This document shows, piece after piece, positions 11,126-22,139 of a DNA stretch of 64,000 bases (positions are counted from its first letter, which is position 1; each line of letters begins with the position of its first letter). The translations under genes were made by a program, and so were the position numbers. The stretch lies in contig CM037833.1 of NCBI GenBank assembly GCA_021234535.1, positions 26,893,392 through 26,957,391 of the forward strand, given 5' to 3'. Source of the DNA: Stichopus chloronotus (lineage: Eukaryota; Echinodermata; Holothuroidea; Aspidochirotida; Stichopodidae). A model generated the notes under the pieces. The model was not told the DNA's origin, ran no database searches, and saw only the letters and a list, made by a program, of their open reading frames with translations.

Positions 11126-12291
11126 AAAAAGTGGACACCAAAACGTGACATAATAATACAATTGTTTTTGAAAAGATAATCAGATACAGAACAAGGGTTA
11201 GATCTCCTCATAATGTATGTCCTGTGAAGTGGATCACATCACTTTATAGAATGTGACACAGCATGGGGACAAATATTGCAGGAATAATTTTCTATGAGCT
11301 ATTCAAAAAGTGTGTTATGTATGTAACATTTGGTGTCCACCCTGTTACATACGTAACACAACTCTGAGACCTGAAAACTGCAAGTACCTATCGATTGACT
11401 AGAGGTGTGTTTGTCAAGACCTAGGCACCAGTAGTTCATATCCACATGTGCTTGCACTTAGCTCTTATCTGTACAGAAATATAAGGACACAAAAATTTGA
11501 TTTGTGACGTACTGTATATAACAATGGTGTCCACCCACCCAGTTCATATGTCACAAAGCTACTGTACTGCAGCCATACAGTCACACAATAAATTTCTAGT
11601 TGTATACACAGGTATATCATAAAAGCCCATAAGGTTGTCTTTTAGATAAGTATTGGCATTTGTGGCAATGTTCACAAGGAGAGCTACTGTATGTGAATAC
11701 AGACTTGGTGTCCACCCCCTTGCTGTCCTGTTACGTACGTCACAAAAAAATTGAACTTCACCAAAATGTCAGTTTGAGGTAGAATATCAGGCTCTCTGTG
11801 ATACTGATATTATTAACAACTTCAGTAGAATGAGTAATATACATAATATTATTTTTTTACTGAGGAATGAAGGATTTGAAAATTTCAAATTTTGGATGTG
11901 GACACCGTTACATACGTCACAGTTTTAGTCAAAACTCTGTACTACAAACACCTGACTTAGGCTGACTCTTTCCAGACACCTAGAATATTTACTACATCAC
12001 TTAACCTGTGCAATAATAGGCAGCAGTGTGGGAATACATTCTGGTTCAAACCAGTAAATGCACATTTTCAGTGTTTTAAGAACAAATAGCAGCATTGTGA
12101 CGTACGTAACCGTGTCCACTTTTCTAACGGTGTGTTTTCGATGCCTTTTCATACAATATCATGACACTTTTTGGGCACAAAAGTAACTCAGATAGGCAAG
12201 AAAAATATGATAACACACAAATATCTCCTATTTTTTTTTATCATATGCAATTACAAGCATGCAAGTAGACACCATGTTACATACGTCACAC
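11126..12291. promoter_or_regulatory. Array of seven composite palindromic motifs
   Basis: A motif GTGTCCAC(C) or its complement GTGGACAC next to a near-palindrome TTACGTACGTCAC/GTTACATACGTAAC recurs at about 11131, 11312-11362, 11505-11558, 11704-11748, 11896-11923, 12094-12124 and 12265-12291. Spacing is about 165-200 bp and both orientations occur, while the DNA between modules shows no similarity I can see. The palindromes contain CRE-like half sites (TGACGT, ACGTCA, TTACGT). The array is 0.65-1.8 kb upstream of the Ig-receptor start codon. A cis-regulatory role or transposon subterminal repeats are both possible. Confidence 0.5.
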
Positions 12292-12309
12292 ATGTAGATG
12301 AATGACCTA

Positions 12310-15300
12310 CTCTCTGAAATATCTCACTCAGTTATTACTCAACTACAGTATCTTCCTATTTGATCCTCAGTTAAAATATGATATTTGGAAGGTGATAAGC
12401 TACTTCTCAAAATTATTTGATGAATTGTAATTTTGGGTATGCATGTCACACTTTCATTACCCAGTATTGAAGAATGACACATATCATTCCTTTATCCGGC
12501 GATTCCAGTTCAATATCATTGACATGGCAACATCATTTATGAGCTATAGTAATCTTAATACACAATAAGTTTGCTCAGAGCAATGCTTTACCATCTCCCA
12601 GGTGGTAAGCCACCCACATTTTCAGAGAAGGTGACACAAAACTCAAAACTTTCCACAGCTACACCTGTAAATTATACTACTGACTTGTAAAGTAAAAGTA
12701 ATGCTCAGGGTTTCTCCAGAGGGAACTGGGAGGGAAGGGGGGGATTTCCAGAAGTAGGCTTTTTTTCTCCAAATGACCTCCCAATGTTCGGTAAACACAG
12801 TAATAATGTGATCTTTTGACACCCATTCCCAAATCATACATTAGGACAGTTGAACTGCCAAAATATGATGCATTACTAATCTTGAACGGTACAATCACTA
12901 TTTAGAAAATTCATGCCTTTTGAATCAAAATCTGACAGTTGTATGCATGAAGTGTCTATTGAACACAAATGCTGTAAACAGACGACACTCATCATCTGAG
13001 TGGCTTAACTGAATCCTATCTGCTTCAACTGTTAACTCATTCCACTCTCCTCTCCAAGAAATTTTTTCACACCGGCGTGAGAACATAATCCCTGAGAATC
13101 AAACAGTTCTAAAATATTTTTCACCCCTCTGCTGGAACAGTCCATTTTGTAAATCGCAAATACACTGTAAGCTAGCAGAAAAATTCTGCACTGTTGCTTG
13201 GTTGAATTACGTACTACTCGGACTAGCCCAAATTATGAGGGTTTAAAAACTCCACGACACTCTACAGTACAATAAACTGTGTGTACCAGAGCTCCCCTTT
13301 CATGTGGCACATATTGCACAGTATTTTATTAAGAAAAATGGCCGAATTCTTCGACTCTTGCTGTATACAGTACTGTGTGGGCATGTTCAGTACAGTAAAA
13401 TCAGTTGAAACATGATCGTACACTGAGGCTGTTTGTTTGGTGTTCAACGTACTGTGGACTTCAGGTTGTTTTGGTGTTTTTTGTTTTTTTTCTTGTGATA
13501 GACAACAGATAACATGTCAGTTTTGGAATGGAGTTCATGCATGTTAAATATTTTGGTTGCATGGCAGTGTTGGTTTGTACCCATTGTGTCACAATATAAA
13601 TGACCAGGGGTAAAATTTGGTCCTCCAAAGAACAACCTGAGGTACTGTAGTTACTTTGGTTGTCCTACAGAAATTTTGATCATCTCAGATGACCGGACTA
13701 CTGCTAAATTTCATCCCTGGAGATGATTATACCCATGTTTTTATTCCCCTCAGATAGTCAGATTAGACAAGGTAAAACATTATAAATAGAAAACTTAGAC
13801 ACTGTTCGTAGAAAGATTTTGTAATATTTAGCTGATTGGTAGATCACGGATAGTGACCATTTACATATGATGTCATAGACAATCGTTTGCTCTATGATTG
13901 GTCAACTTTGTCACGTAGACCTCGTGACCATCTACATCAGGAAGAAGAATAATGAAGGAATTGTTTAACTTGTACAGTACTTGTGATTCGCCTACAACAG
14001 AAAGTCCAACTTCTGGCATTGTAGTGCAGGCCGAGGCATTTCCATGCAGAATGTGCATGTAGTTAGCGTAAAGATATCTCACGAGTGATGAAGTTCCAGA
14101 GGACTGTCTTGCCACAATTTTAAACCAAAGGTGAGTTTCCGTTATTGCTCATAACAACTTCTGCTGTCTACATAGTAACCCGTAGACTACAAATGAGAAG
14201 AATCATGACGGTTTCTACAGTATGTATTGCTCTGGGGATTAGTCGAGAATGCTCCATCCCCGTCCGCCACCCCTTTTTAGGTGGCACATAAGCGAAAACT
14301 TCCTTGATGGAAAATAGCATACAGTAGTTGGTTTGAGAGACATGCCACAATGCTACCAGTTTTTGCTGGATTAGCATAGTAAGAAAAGGAAGAGGTTGCT
14401 GTGCGAAAGCCTCACAAGTCAGTGTTCGATTTTTACCGTCCTCCGGTCGTCCGTGATGACTAGAAAATCTCTCAGACTACCAACTCTTTGCAAAAACATG
14501 CTTGTAGGTAGTCTGACAGACCACAAAATTTTGGGAGGCCGCAATACAAATGATTTAACTTCAAAATTACTGCATGTACATCGATCGTGCTTAACATTTC
14601 ACGAAAGTTCCAATGTAGAAGCATATTGCGCGTTCTGAAACTGAACAACTAGTAGTGTAGAAGTGGACTGAGATGGTTAAAAATTAGACACATACACTGA
14701 ACATTCCTTTTCCACATGGTATGTTCCATACGGCATCATAACTTTCTTTTTTGTTCTAATAATTATTAGCCTACATTATTTAACTACTGTATAGAGACAA
14801 CGATTTCTATTGAGGGGTGCATAATTTTATATTATGTTCTCGTGAACCACTACAGTATCATGCAACATGTGGCGTGAAAGAAAAAAGTTTTTAACATAAA
14901 AAGATAACATAAGGCACGTGATTTACATTCAAAATACAGGAATGTACATTATGCTTGTTTTGGGGTCGGGATTGTGTTGTAATCCTGCCGGGGAATCTAT
15001 GAATACAGTAAGTCTGTATGTGCAAGTAAATACTAACTAAAAGTAAGGTTTGTCTAATCATATTTTTTTCGTATGTAGCTAAAAGCAAACGTTTTTAGGC
15101 TTGCTACTCTACAGTGTGAAGGCTAGGCTCTTGTGTGTATGCATACAGTATTAGGCAAGTCCCAAATTATTGTCAAGAAAAACATTAGGTAGGAGGAAAC
15201 CTCCCCTGAAAGTTTGTGAACATGTAACAAATTGGTTGGCATTGAAAACCACTTGACATCAGGGCAAATGCTGGGCTTTTTTCAATTTTGGAAGGGACTG

Positions 15301-16190
15301 AGGGGGTCTATGTGGGGATCAACAGACCATATGGTCTAGTACAGTTCGATGTCCCTATGTTTAAAAAGGTCATTCAAAAAAACAAATAGCGTTGCTTCAG
15401 GCCCTACAGTCATGTACTTCTGGAAAGGTGAGAGATAATATCGCGCCGGGCAAACTTTTGATTTGCAAACTGAGAAAACGTGCATTTTGGCCCTTTCCTG
15501 TACAAAACCTACCTTTTTCGTAGTGGAAGACTTTCATCCCTTCGTTTCATTGACATTCGTTAACTTACTGTACATGACATGACTGTACAGTGATAGCGAT
15601 GGGCTTCGTAATTTTCGCGAAAACAGTACATACTGTACTCACCACAATTGAAGGTTGTGTCCTTTCTCTCTTTGCATAAATTAACGGTTTCGTTCTCGTT
15701 AATGTGCGATAATTGAGCGTGGGATCGCTCGAAACCTTTCATTGCCAGTCTTCATCTACGTGATGTTAAATTTGCAGGTCTTTCCTAGAGGTGGGTCACA
15801 AAAGTCTAGTTTTAAAAACTTTTCGACTGGATGCCCCATAGTCTAACCACACACACACTGACACAGGTAACGGTGAGGATTAGAACAAGCCTATAACGGC
15901 AGCGTAAGTGAAAGTACTAACAAGGAAGTATAATGAGAGTAGAGTAAATGCAACGGGAACCAAACGTCCTGGGATAAGCACCAAAGATGGTAAATGTAGT
16001 AACAAAGCATAAACAATAATCAAAACATTTCATCCCGAAAGGTAAACGAAATACTTACTGTACAGACTTTATAGCAGTAAGGGAAGACCTTCTGTGAGTA
16101 TGATGAACGTAAATACCATGAAACTTGTTGAGGCGGAAGAGGAACCGAATCGTAAACTAAATGATCCTAAAAGTAAAAGACTAGCGGACA
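12310..16190. other. Gene-free stretch, no recognised gene
   Basis: About 3.9 kb without a gene I can support. It is rich in TACTGTA/TACAGTA words and holds an E2F-like palindrome (15612-15623). A minus-strand open stretch ending at a GTGAGT donor near 15652 could be an exon, but no family was recognised. Confidence 0.4.
15612..15623. promoter_or_regulatory. TTTTCGCGAAAA palindrome (E2F-like)
   Basis: A perfect 12-bp palindrome containing TTTCGCGAAA, the symmetric form of the E2F consensus. It lies in a small CpG-containing patch (15440-15730). No gene start is identified beside it, so function is inferred from the motif only. Confidence 0.35.
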
Positions 16191-16201
16191 TCTCGTAATA
16201 T

Positions 16202-16700
16202 ATGGAACGCCAAAACGGCAATGAATTTTGTTGTCTCATCGTACAGTAGTTTGTCTCAACTTGTTTCGTTGTCTCGTTTGATTTTGTCTCCTTTTTTGGT
16301 TTGTCTCATTCAATTGTGTCGTCTCACTTAACTTTGTCTCCTTGTAGATTGTCTGATGTACGTTTGCTTCATTTAAGGTTGTCTCATTAACGTTTGCTTC
16401 ATATCAGGTCGTCTCGTTTTAGTTTGCTTCATTTAAGTTCGTCTCCCAACGTTTCGTCTCACAGCAGTCCGTCTCACTGCAGTCGGTCTCACTGCAGTTT
16501 GCCTCACAGCAGTTCGTCTCACGGCAGTTCGTCTCCCAAAAGTTCGTCTCCCAAAAGTTCGTCTCACAGCAGTTTGCCTCACAGCAGTTTGCATCACAGC
16601 AGTTCGTCTCACAGCAGTTCGTCTCACTGCAGTCCGCCTCAGCTGAGTTTGCCTTGTGTCAGGTTGCCTGAGCGAAGTTCGTCTCACGCCAGTTTTTAAG
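16202..16700 (+). repeat. Left inverted-repeat arm of element A
   Basis: Terminal 60 bp, then degenerate and finally regular 15-bp units of the form TCGTCTCACAGCAGT. The open frames across it (Ser/His-rich on one strand, Arg-Arg-Thr-Ala-Val repeats on the other) exist only because 15 is a multiple of three. Confidence 0.85.
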
Positions 16701-16860
16701 ATAATTGATGACAAAATACAAACGTGGCGAGAATCTTGACATTTTCCGTTCGGAAGTATAGTTAGTACGTGTACGTGATATACACTGGACTCGACTAGAC
16801 TTGGTTGTATCAGTATGTACGTAAGCCTGCCTAGTACTTTAACGTAAGATCTGGTGCAAA

Positions 16861-16919
16861 ATGACGGAAGAAAGTCAAGGAGCTCGGCTTGTCAGTCTCG
16901 GCTATACTAACACAATTAT
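16861..16919 (+). pseudogene. 5' part of element A HTH ORF, interrupted by B
   Basis: Starts ATGACGGAAGAAAGTCAAGG, encoding MTEESQGARLVSLGYTNTI and then running straight into element B. The matching 3' part resumes at 20475 after B. It corresponds to the first 20 residues of the ORF at 17611 in B. Confidence 0.7.
16912..16919 (+). repeat. Left 8-bp target duplication of element B
   Basis: ACAATTAT, identical to 20475-20482. The uninterrupted site is preserved as a paralogous sequence inside B (around 17660), which proves the insertion point. Confidence 0.9.
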
Positions 16920-17433
16920 ATGGAACGCCAAAAGGGCAATGAATTTTGTTGTCTCATCGTAGTTTGTCTCAACTTATTTCGTTGTCTCATTTGATTTTGT
17001 CTCCTTTTTGGTTTGTCTCATGCAATTGTGTCGTTTCACTTAATTTTGTCTCCTTGTAGATTGTCTGATGTACGTTTGCTTCAGTTAAGGTTGTCTCATT
17101 AAAGTTTGCCTCATAGTAGGTCGTCTCGTTTTAGTTTGCTTCATTAAAGTTCGTCTCCCAACAGTTCGTCTCAGAGCAGTTTGCCTCACTGCAGTTCGTC
17201 TCAGAGCAGTTCGTCTCACAGCAGTTCGTCTCACTGCAGTCCGTCTCACAGCAGTTCGTCTCACAGCAGTTCGTCTCACTGCAGTCCGTCTCACAGCAGT
17301 TCGTCTCACAGCAGTTCGTCTCACTGCAGTTCGTCTCACAGCAGTCCGTCTCAGCCGAGTTTGCCTCGTGTTAGTTTGCCTGAGCGAAGTTCGTCTCACG
17401 TCAGTTTGTCTCAAATCGGAGGCGCTATTCGTC
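16920..17433 (+). repeat. Left inverted-repeat arm of element B
   Basis: Terminal sequence followed by about sixteen regular 15-bp units (TCGTCTCACAGCAGT and variants with CTGCAGT) between 17150 and 17400. More homogeneous than the arm of A. Confidence 0.85.
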
Positions 17434-17610
17434 AATTAAAACTAAATCTAAGATAACTGATGACAAAATAAACACGTTGCGCGAATCTTGACATTTTTGG
17501 TTTGAAGTATAGTTAGTACGTGTACGTGTGTACACTGCACTCGACTAGACTTGGTTGTGACAGTATGTACGTAAGCCGGCCTAGTACTTTAACGTAAGAT
17601 CTGGTGCAAA

Positions 17611-17802
17611 ATGACGGAAGAAAGTCAACTAGCTCGGCTTGTCAGTCTCGGGTATACTAACACGATTATAGCTGAGGTGATGGGAGTGTCACGTCAGAAC
17701 AGTGACGAACAAAAAAAAAATGTTCTTGATCAAGGCAAAATAGGATATGAGGCTACACACCTCCATGGCTTTTTCTTGGATATACTGTATGACATTATAT
17801 GA
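17611..17802 (+). CDS. Small helix-turn-helix ORF of element B
   Basis: A 63-residue ORF starting MTEESQLARLVSLGYTNTII and followed by AEVMGVS, the pattern of a helix-turn-helix (helix, turn at Gly-Tyr-Thr, IAEVMGVS recognition region). In copy A the following residues are LRTVKNQKKN, a classical recognition helix ending. In B the same bases read RQNSDEQKKN because of two compensating single-base shifts, so B's HTH is probably damaged. It is shorter than any full transposase; a DNA-binding N-terminal exon or a remnant is likely. I do not recognise the exact family. The context inside the element suggests a role in transposition, but this is inference. Confidence 0.5.
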   Translation: MTEESQLARLVSLGYTNTIIAEVMGVSRQNSDEQKKNVLDQGKIGYEATHLHGFFLDILYDII

Positions 17803-18052
17803 TTTTGGTCTCTGTAATGATGGGGCAGAATTTTTGTGTGGAGAACCCTACCTATGTATGGGAATTCCCGGGTTGTGGATTCTTTCACCACTTATACATG
17901 CGGAGATTGTTTATAGGCTACATTCTATTTTGTGTTCTGCATGCTTTTCAATTAATCTTGGTAAAGTTCCTTATACTTTCCTGCGGTGACTTTCTGTGCA
18001 GAAATAAGACAACAAACTGATAAGAGAAGCAGAAGAAGGAATTTAAGTTTAA

Positions 18053-18404
18053 AGGGAAATAGGGAGTTTGTTCAGAGTAAACATCCATATTTTTGAAACC
18101 AATGTATGGGATGTAGAATGATAGATTATTCAAAATAAGAAAGGACAGAAGCGTCCTTTTCAAGAAGTAAGCGCTCCTCACAGATAGAAATTCAGTTATT
18201 TGTTGCTCAACACTAATTTGTTCACCCAAACTTTTAAAATTCAAATGATGCATCTTCCATTACTCATCATACTTGAGTAATGTTTTGAGGAGATGAAGCT
18301 TTGGTATCTATAGATGTTTATCGATTAGACTGAATGGTTTAATAATAATTACTGCTATTTTCTTTGTATGTCGTGTTTGGGTATTCTAAACACCCCATTT
18401 CCCT
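18053..18404. mobile_element. TTAA MITE family 1 (copy 2), inside element B
   Basis: 352 bp with inverted termini AGGGAAATAGGGAG / CACCCCATTTCCCT, bounded by TTAA at 18049-18052 and 18405-18408. The empty site survives in element A near 20860 (GAATTTAAGTTTAAGCAAAG), confirming insertion. Same family as 635-980 and the degraded copy at 52290-52480. Confidence 0.85.
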
Positions 18405-19479
18405 TTAAGCAAAGAAAAGAATATATGGACCGGCTTAGGTGAGTGTTGACTAGGCAAGCAATTGTGGTACAGTTTAATAGCTGACAGCACAGAAGATTAG
18501 GTTTCACGCCATTTAACCCCTGTGGGGAGGACTTGGAGGCCAGAGATGATGTTTATTGCCTATAATTGCCCATAATTGTCCATGAACTGGAAAGATGTTA
18601 TCATAGTGAAGGTTGGTTGGAGTGGAAAACAAATCTTGTCCCATGACTACTTGGGACAGAATCACACTATGGGCAGAAGGCAAGTACAGGACCAAATAAA
18701 GTACATGCCTAAAACAACAATTCGATCAACATAATTCTCCAGCAGATTAATCATATATGTCATAATATTTTCAAGGCTATTTGTAAAAAAATATCTTCAT
18801 ATTATGACTCTCAAACAGTGCGCCATATCTTTCATAAATGCGGAATGCCACAGTACGTCCAATAAGTCACACTATAGCTTGTGCTATGCGTCACACAAAT
18901 CAATTGATGACCATCACATAAGGGTTCATGTCAATGAAGGACACTATAATGTATACTAATTCTATGCTCAATTGCTATTATAACAAGTGCAGAGGGAAGT
19001 CTAGTTGGAAAAAATTGAGATGGTGTGGCCCGGGAATTGAAAATGGTTATTCTTCGTGGTCCCCAAATGTCACATAAGTCATGAGCATGCTTTTTGTCCC
19101 ATGTAAAGAAATGCAGTACCGTACAGCAATAATTTTCCTTCGCTAATGGTACTGTAAAATTAAGTGAATATTTCTGTGCATATTAAAATTAAGAGAACTC
19201 AAGAATGTTTTGCGGTTTTTGAATGTCATGAGCAAATTCCTTCTGAAATTCATACAAATGTCCCATAAGACACAGTAACATTTACCATTCATAACAGAAT
19301 TTTGATGAAAGTTATCCCACATCTCCTCTGAAAATTCTTTCCAAGCGGGAATCCATTTTCAAAGCTTACTTTTGTCATAAATGTAGGATATAGCAATAAA
19401 GTTAATGAATCATGCACTATACAGCAGCTTGAAAGTTGCTACGTCTGATGTGACCTTTGTTACTTAACTTTCATTTTAA

Positions 19480-19846
19480 AAAGGCTCATTGAGTTGTTTT
19501 GTGAAATTCACTCAATTTTTCTAAACCGGTCAAGTTTCCTTCACATACTAATGACAAACAGTCAAACTAAAAGGATCCCAAAGTTTTACATACGTTGGAA
19601 CATTAATGAGTGAGTAACCAACGATTAAATTTGGTTTTTGAAACTTTGTGACCAGACATTTTCACATTAGTACATTCACATGCACACAATCAGAGCAAGT
19701 AACGGTCAAAAATTCGAAAAAAATTGAGTTTTCATATAACTATTGGATATGAAACTTGATTAATAATGCTGATTGTGAGTATTGTCGTGTGTTTGTATAC
19801 TTCAAAATCACGGCAATCTTTACTGATATCAACTCAATGAGCCCCT
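19480..19846. mobile_element. TTAA MITE family 2 (copy 1), inside element B
   Basis: About 367 bp with inverted termini AAAGGCTCATTGAGT / ACTCAATGAGCCCC, flanked by TTAA (19476-19479 and 19847-19850). Element A has the empty site near 21920 (ATTTTAAACGACAGCAG). Same family as 27741-28084. Confidence 0.85.
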
Positions 19847-20084
19847 TTAATGACAGCAGAGAATGTCCATTACAATAACCAATGTGAAAGTCAGTATGTA
19901 AGTAATTAAGAGTCGAACTGTAGCTACAAGAAAAGAAATTCTGCCACTGTGCAACATTCCATGCCATCTATTTTGTATTATCTTCAAACTTTGAAAAGTC
20001 ATATCGTAAAACCAGCGATAGCTAAACACAATTCCAATGGATGTTCATTCAGAATTTGACATTCTGAATGAAGTACAACTTTTA

Positions 20085-20474
20085 ATGAGCCGAACTGCTG
20101 TGAGACGAACTGCTGTGAGACGGACTGCTGTGAGACGAACTGCCGTGAGGCAAACTGCCGTGAGACGAACTGCTGTGAGGCAAACTGCAGTGAGGCAAAC
20201 TGCAGTGAGACGGACTGCAGTGAGACGAAACGTTGGGAGACGAACTTAAATGAAGCAAACTAAAACGAGACGACCTGATATGAGGCCAACTTTAATGAGA
20301 CAACCTTAAATGAAGCAAACGTACATCAGACAATCTACAAGGAGACAAAATTAAGTGAGACGACACAATTGAATGAGACAAACCAAAAAGGAGACAAAAT
20401 CAAATGAGACAACGAAATAAGTAGAGACAAACTACGATGAGACAACGAAATTCATTGCCCTTTTGGCGTTCCAT
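20085..20474 (-). repeat. Right inverted-repeat arm of element B
   Basis: About ten 15-bp units (GACGAACTGCTGTGA and variants), then degenerate units and the terminal GGCGTTCCAT. It is the reverse complement of the left arm of B. Confidence 0.85.
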
Positions 20475-20482
20475 ACAATTAT
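20475..20482 (+). repeat. Right 8-bp target duplication of element B
   Basis: ACAATTAT, immediately after the terminal CCAT of B and identical to 16912-16919. Confidence 0.9.
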
Positions 20483-20621
20483 AGCTGAGGTGATGGGAGT
20501 GTCACTCAGAACAGTGAAGAACCAAAAAAAAAATGTTCTTAATCAAGGCAAAATAGGGGCAAAATATAATGCTACACACCTCCATGGCTTTTTCTTGGAC
20601 ATACTGTATGACATTATGTAA
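20475..20621 (+). pseudogene. 3' part of element A HTH ORF
   Basis: Open from the duplicated target to a TAA at 20619-20621. It reads TIIAEVMGVSLRTVKNQ, a textbook helix-turn-helix recognition end, then KKNVLNQGK and a tail ending DILYDIM. Its 5' part lies at 16861-16919 on the other side of B, so the gene is disrupted. Compared with B it keeps the unshifted recognition helix. Confidence 0.65.
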
Positions 20622-22139
20622 TTTTGGTCTCTGTAATGATGGGGCAGAATTATTGTGTGGAAAACCCTACCTACTGTATGTATGGCAATTCCGGGGTTGT
20701 GGATTCTTTCACCACTTACACAGAGATTGTTAATAGGCTACATTCTATTTTGTGTTCTGCATGCTTTTCAATTAATCTTGGTAAACTTTCTTGCTGTGAC
20801 TGATCTGTGCAGAAATAAGACAACAAACTGATAAGAGAAGCAGAACAAGGAATTTAAGTTTAAGCAAAGAAAAGAATACATGGACCGGCTTAGGTGAGTG
20901 TTGACTAGGCAAGCAATTGTGGTACAGTTTGATAGCTGATAGCACAGAAGATTAGGTTTCACACCATTTTACCCCTGTGGGGAGGACTTGGAGGCCAGCG
21001 ACCATGTCTATTGCCTATAATTGCCCATAATTGTCCATGAACTAGAAAGATGTTATCATAGTGAAGGTTGGTTGGAGTGGAAAACAATTCTTGCCCCACT
21101 GGGGACAGAATCACACTATGGGCAGAAGGCAAGTAAAGTACCAAATAAAGTGCATGCCTAAAACAACAATTCAACATAATTCTCCAGCAGACCATTCATA
21201 TATGTCATAATATTTTAATGACTATTTGTCAAAAATATCTTCATATTATGACTCTCAAACAGTGCGCCATCTCTTTCATAAATGTGATACCACAGTTGAC
21301 GTCCAATAAGTCACACTAACTTGTGCTATGTGTCACACAAATCAATTGAAGACCATCACATAAAGGTTCATGTCAATGAAGGACACTATAGTGTATACTA
21401 ATTCTGTGCTCAATTGCTATTATAACAAGTGCGAAGGGAAGTCTCATTGGAAAAAAAAATGAGATAGTGTGGAGGAATTGAAATAGTTACTCTTCGTGGT
21501 CCCCAAATGTCACATAAGTCATGTGCATGCTCTTTGTCCCATGTAGAGAAATACAGTACCGTACAGCAATAATTTTTCCTTCGCTAATGGTACTGTAAAA
21601 TTAAGTGAACATTTCTGTGCATATTAAAATTAAGAGAACTCAAGAATGTTTTGCGATTTTTGAATCTCATGAGCAAATTCCTTCTGAAATTCATACAAAT
21701 GTCCCATAAGTCACAGTAACATTTACCATTTATAACAGAATTTTGATGAAAGTTATCCCACATCTCCTCTGACAATTCTTTTTAAGCGGGAATCCATTTT
21801 CAAAGCTTACTTTTGTCATAAATTTAAAATATAACAATAAATAAAAAGAATCATGCACTATTTAGCAGCTTGAAAGTTGCTATGTCTGAGGTGACCTTTG
21901 TTACTTTACTTTTATTTTAAACGACAGCAGAGAATATCCATTACAATAAGCAATGTGAAAGTCAGTATTTAAGTAATTAAGAGTCGAACTGTAGCCACAA
22001 GAAAAGAAATTCTGACGCTGTGCAACATTTTATGCCATATATTTTGTATTATCTTCAAACTTTGAAAAGTCATATCGCAAAACCAGCCATCGCTAAACAC
22101 AATTCCAATGGATTTTCAGTCAGGATTTGACTTTCTGAA

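Larger units (their letters stand above)
16920..20474. mobile_element. Foldback (TU-like) element B, nested in A
   Basis: 3555 bp from ATGGAACGCCAAAAGGGCAA to its reverse complement, flanked by an exact ACAATTAT duplication. Left arm 16920-17433, right arm about 20085-20474, both of 15-bp units. The interior from 17434 to 20084 is collinear with the A interior (16701-16919 plus 20483-22136), except for two added MITEs (18053-18404 and 19480-19846). The better target duplication makes B younger than A. Sequence upstream of the ORF is nearly identical in both copies and may be the element's promoter. Confidence 0.85.

Noticed and set aside
11118..11172. Short ORF MAKKWTPKRD at the first composite motif
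   Set aside because: Only 19 codons, and the other modules do not keep the frame.
13873..14115. 80-residue minus-strand ORF (MARQSSGTSS start)
   Set aside because: Reasonable composition, but no recognised motif, splice context or homologous copy in the window.
16394..17456. Ser/His-rich and Arg-Arg-Thr-Ala-Val repeat proteins, and a CRISPR-like look
   Set aside because: 15-bp tandem repeats without spacers form the arms of a eukaryotic transposon; the frames stay open because 15 is divisible by three.
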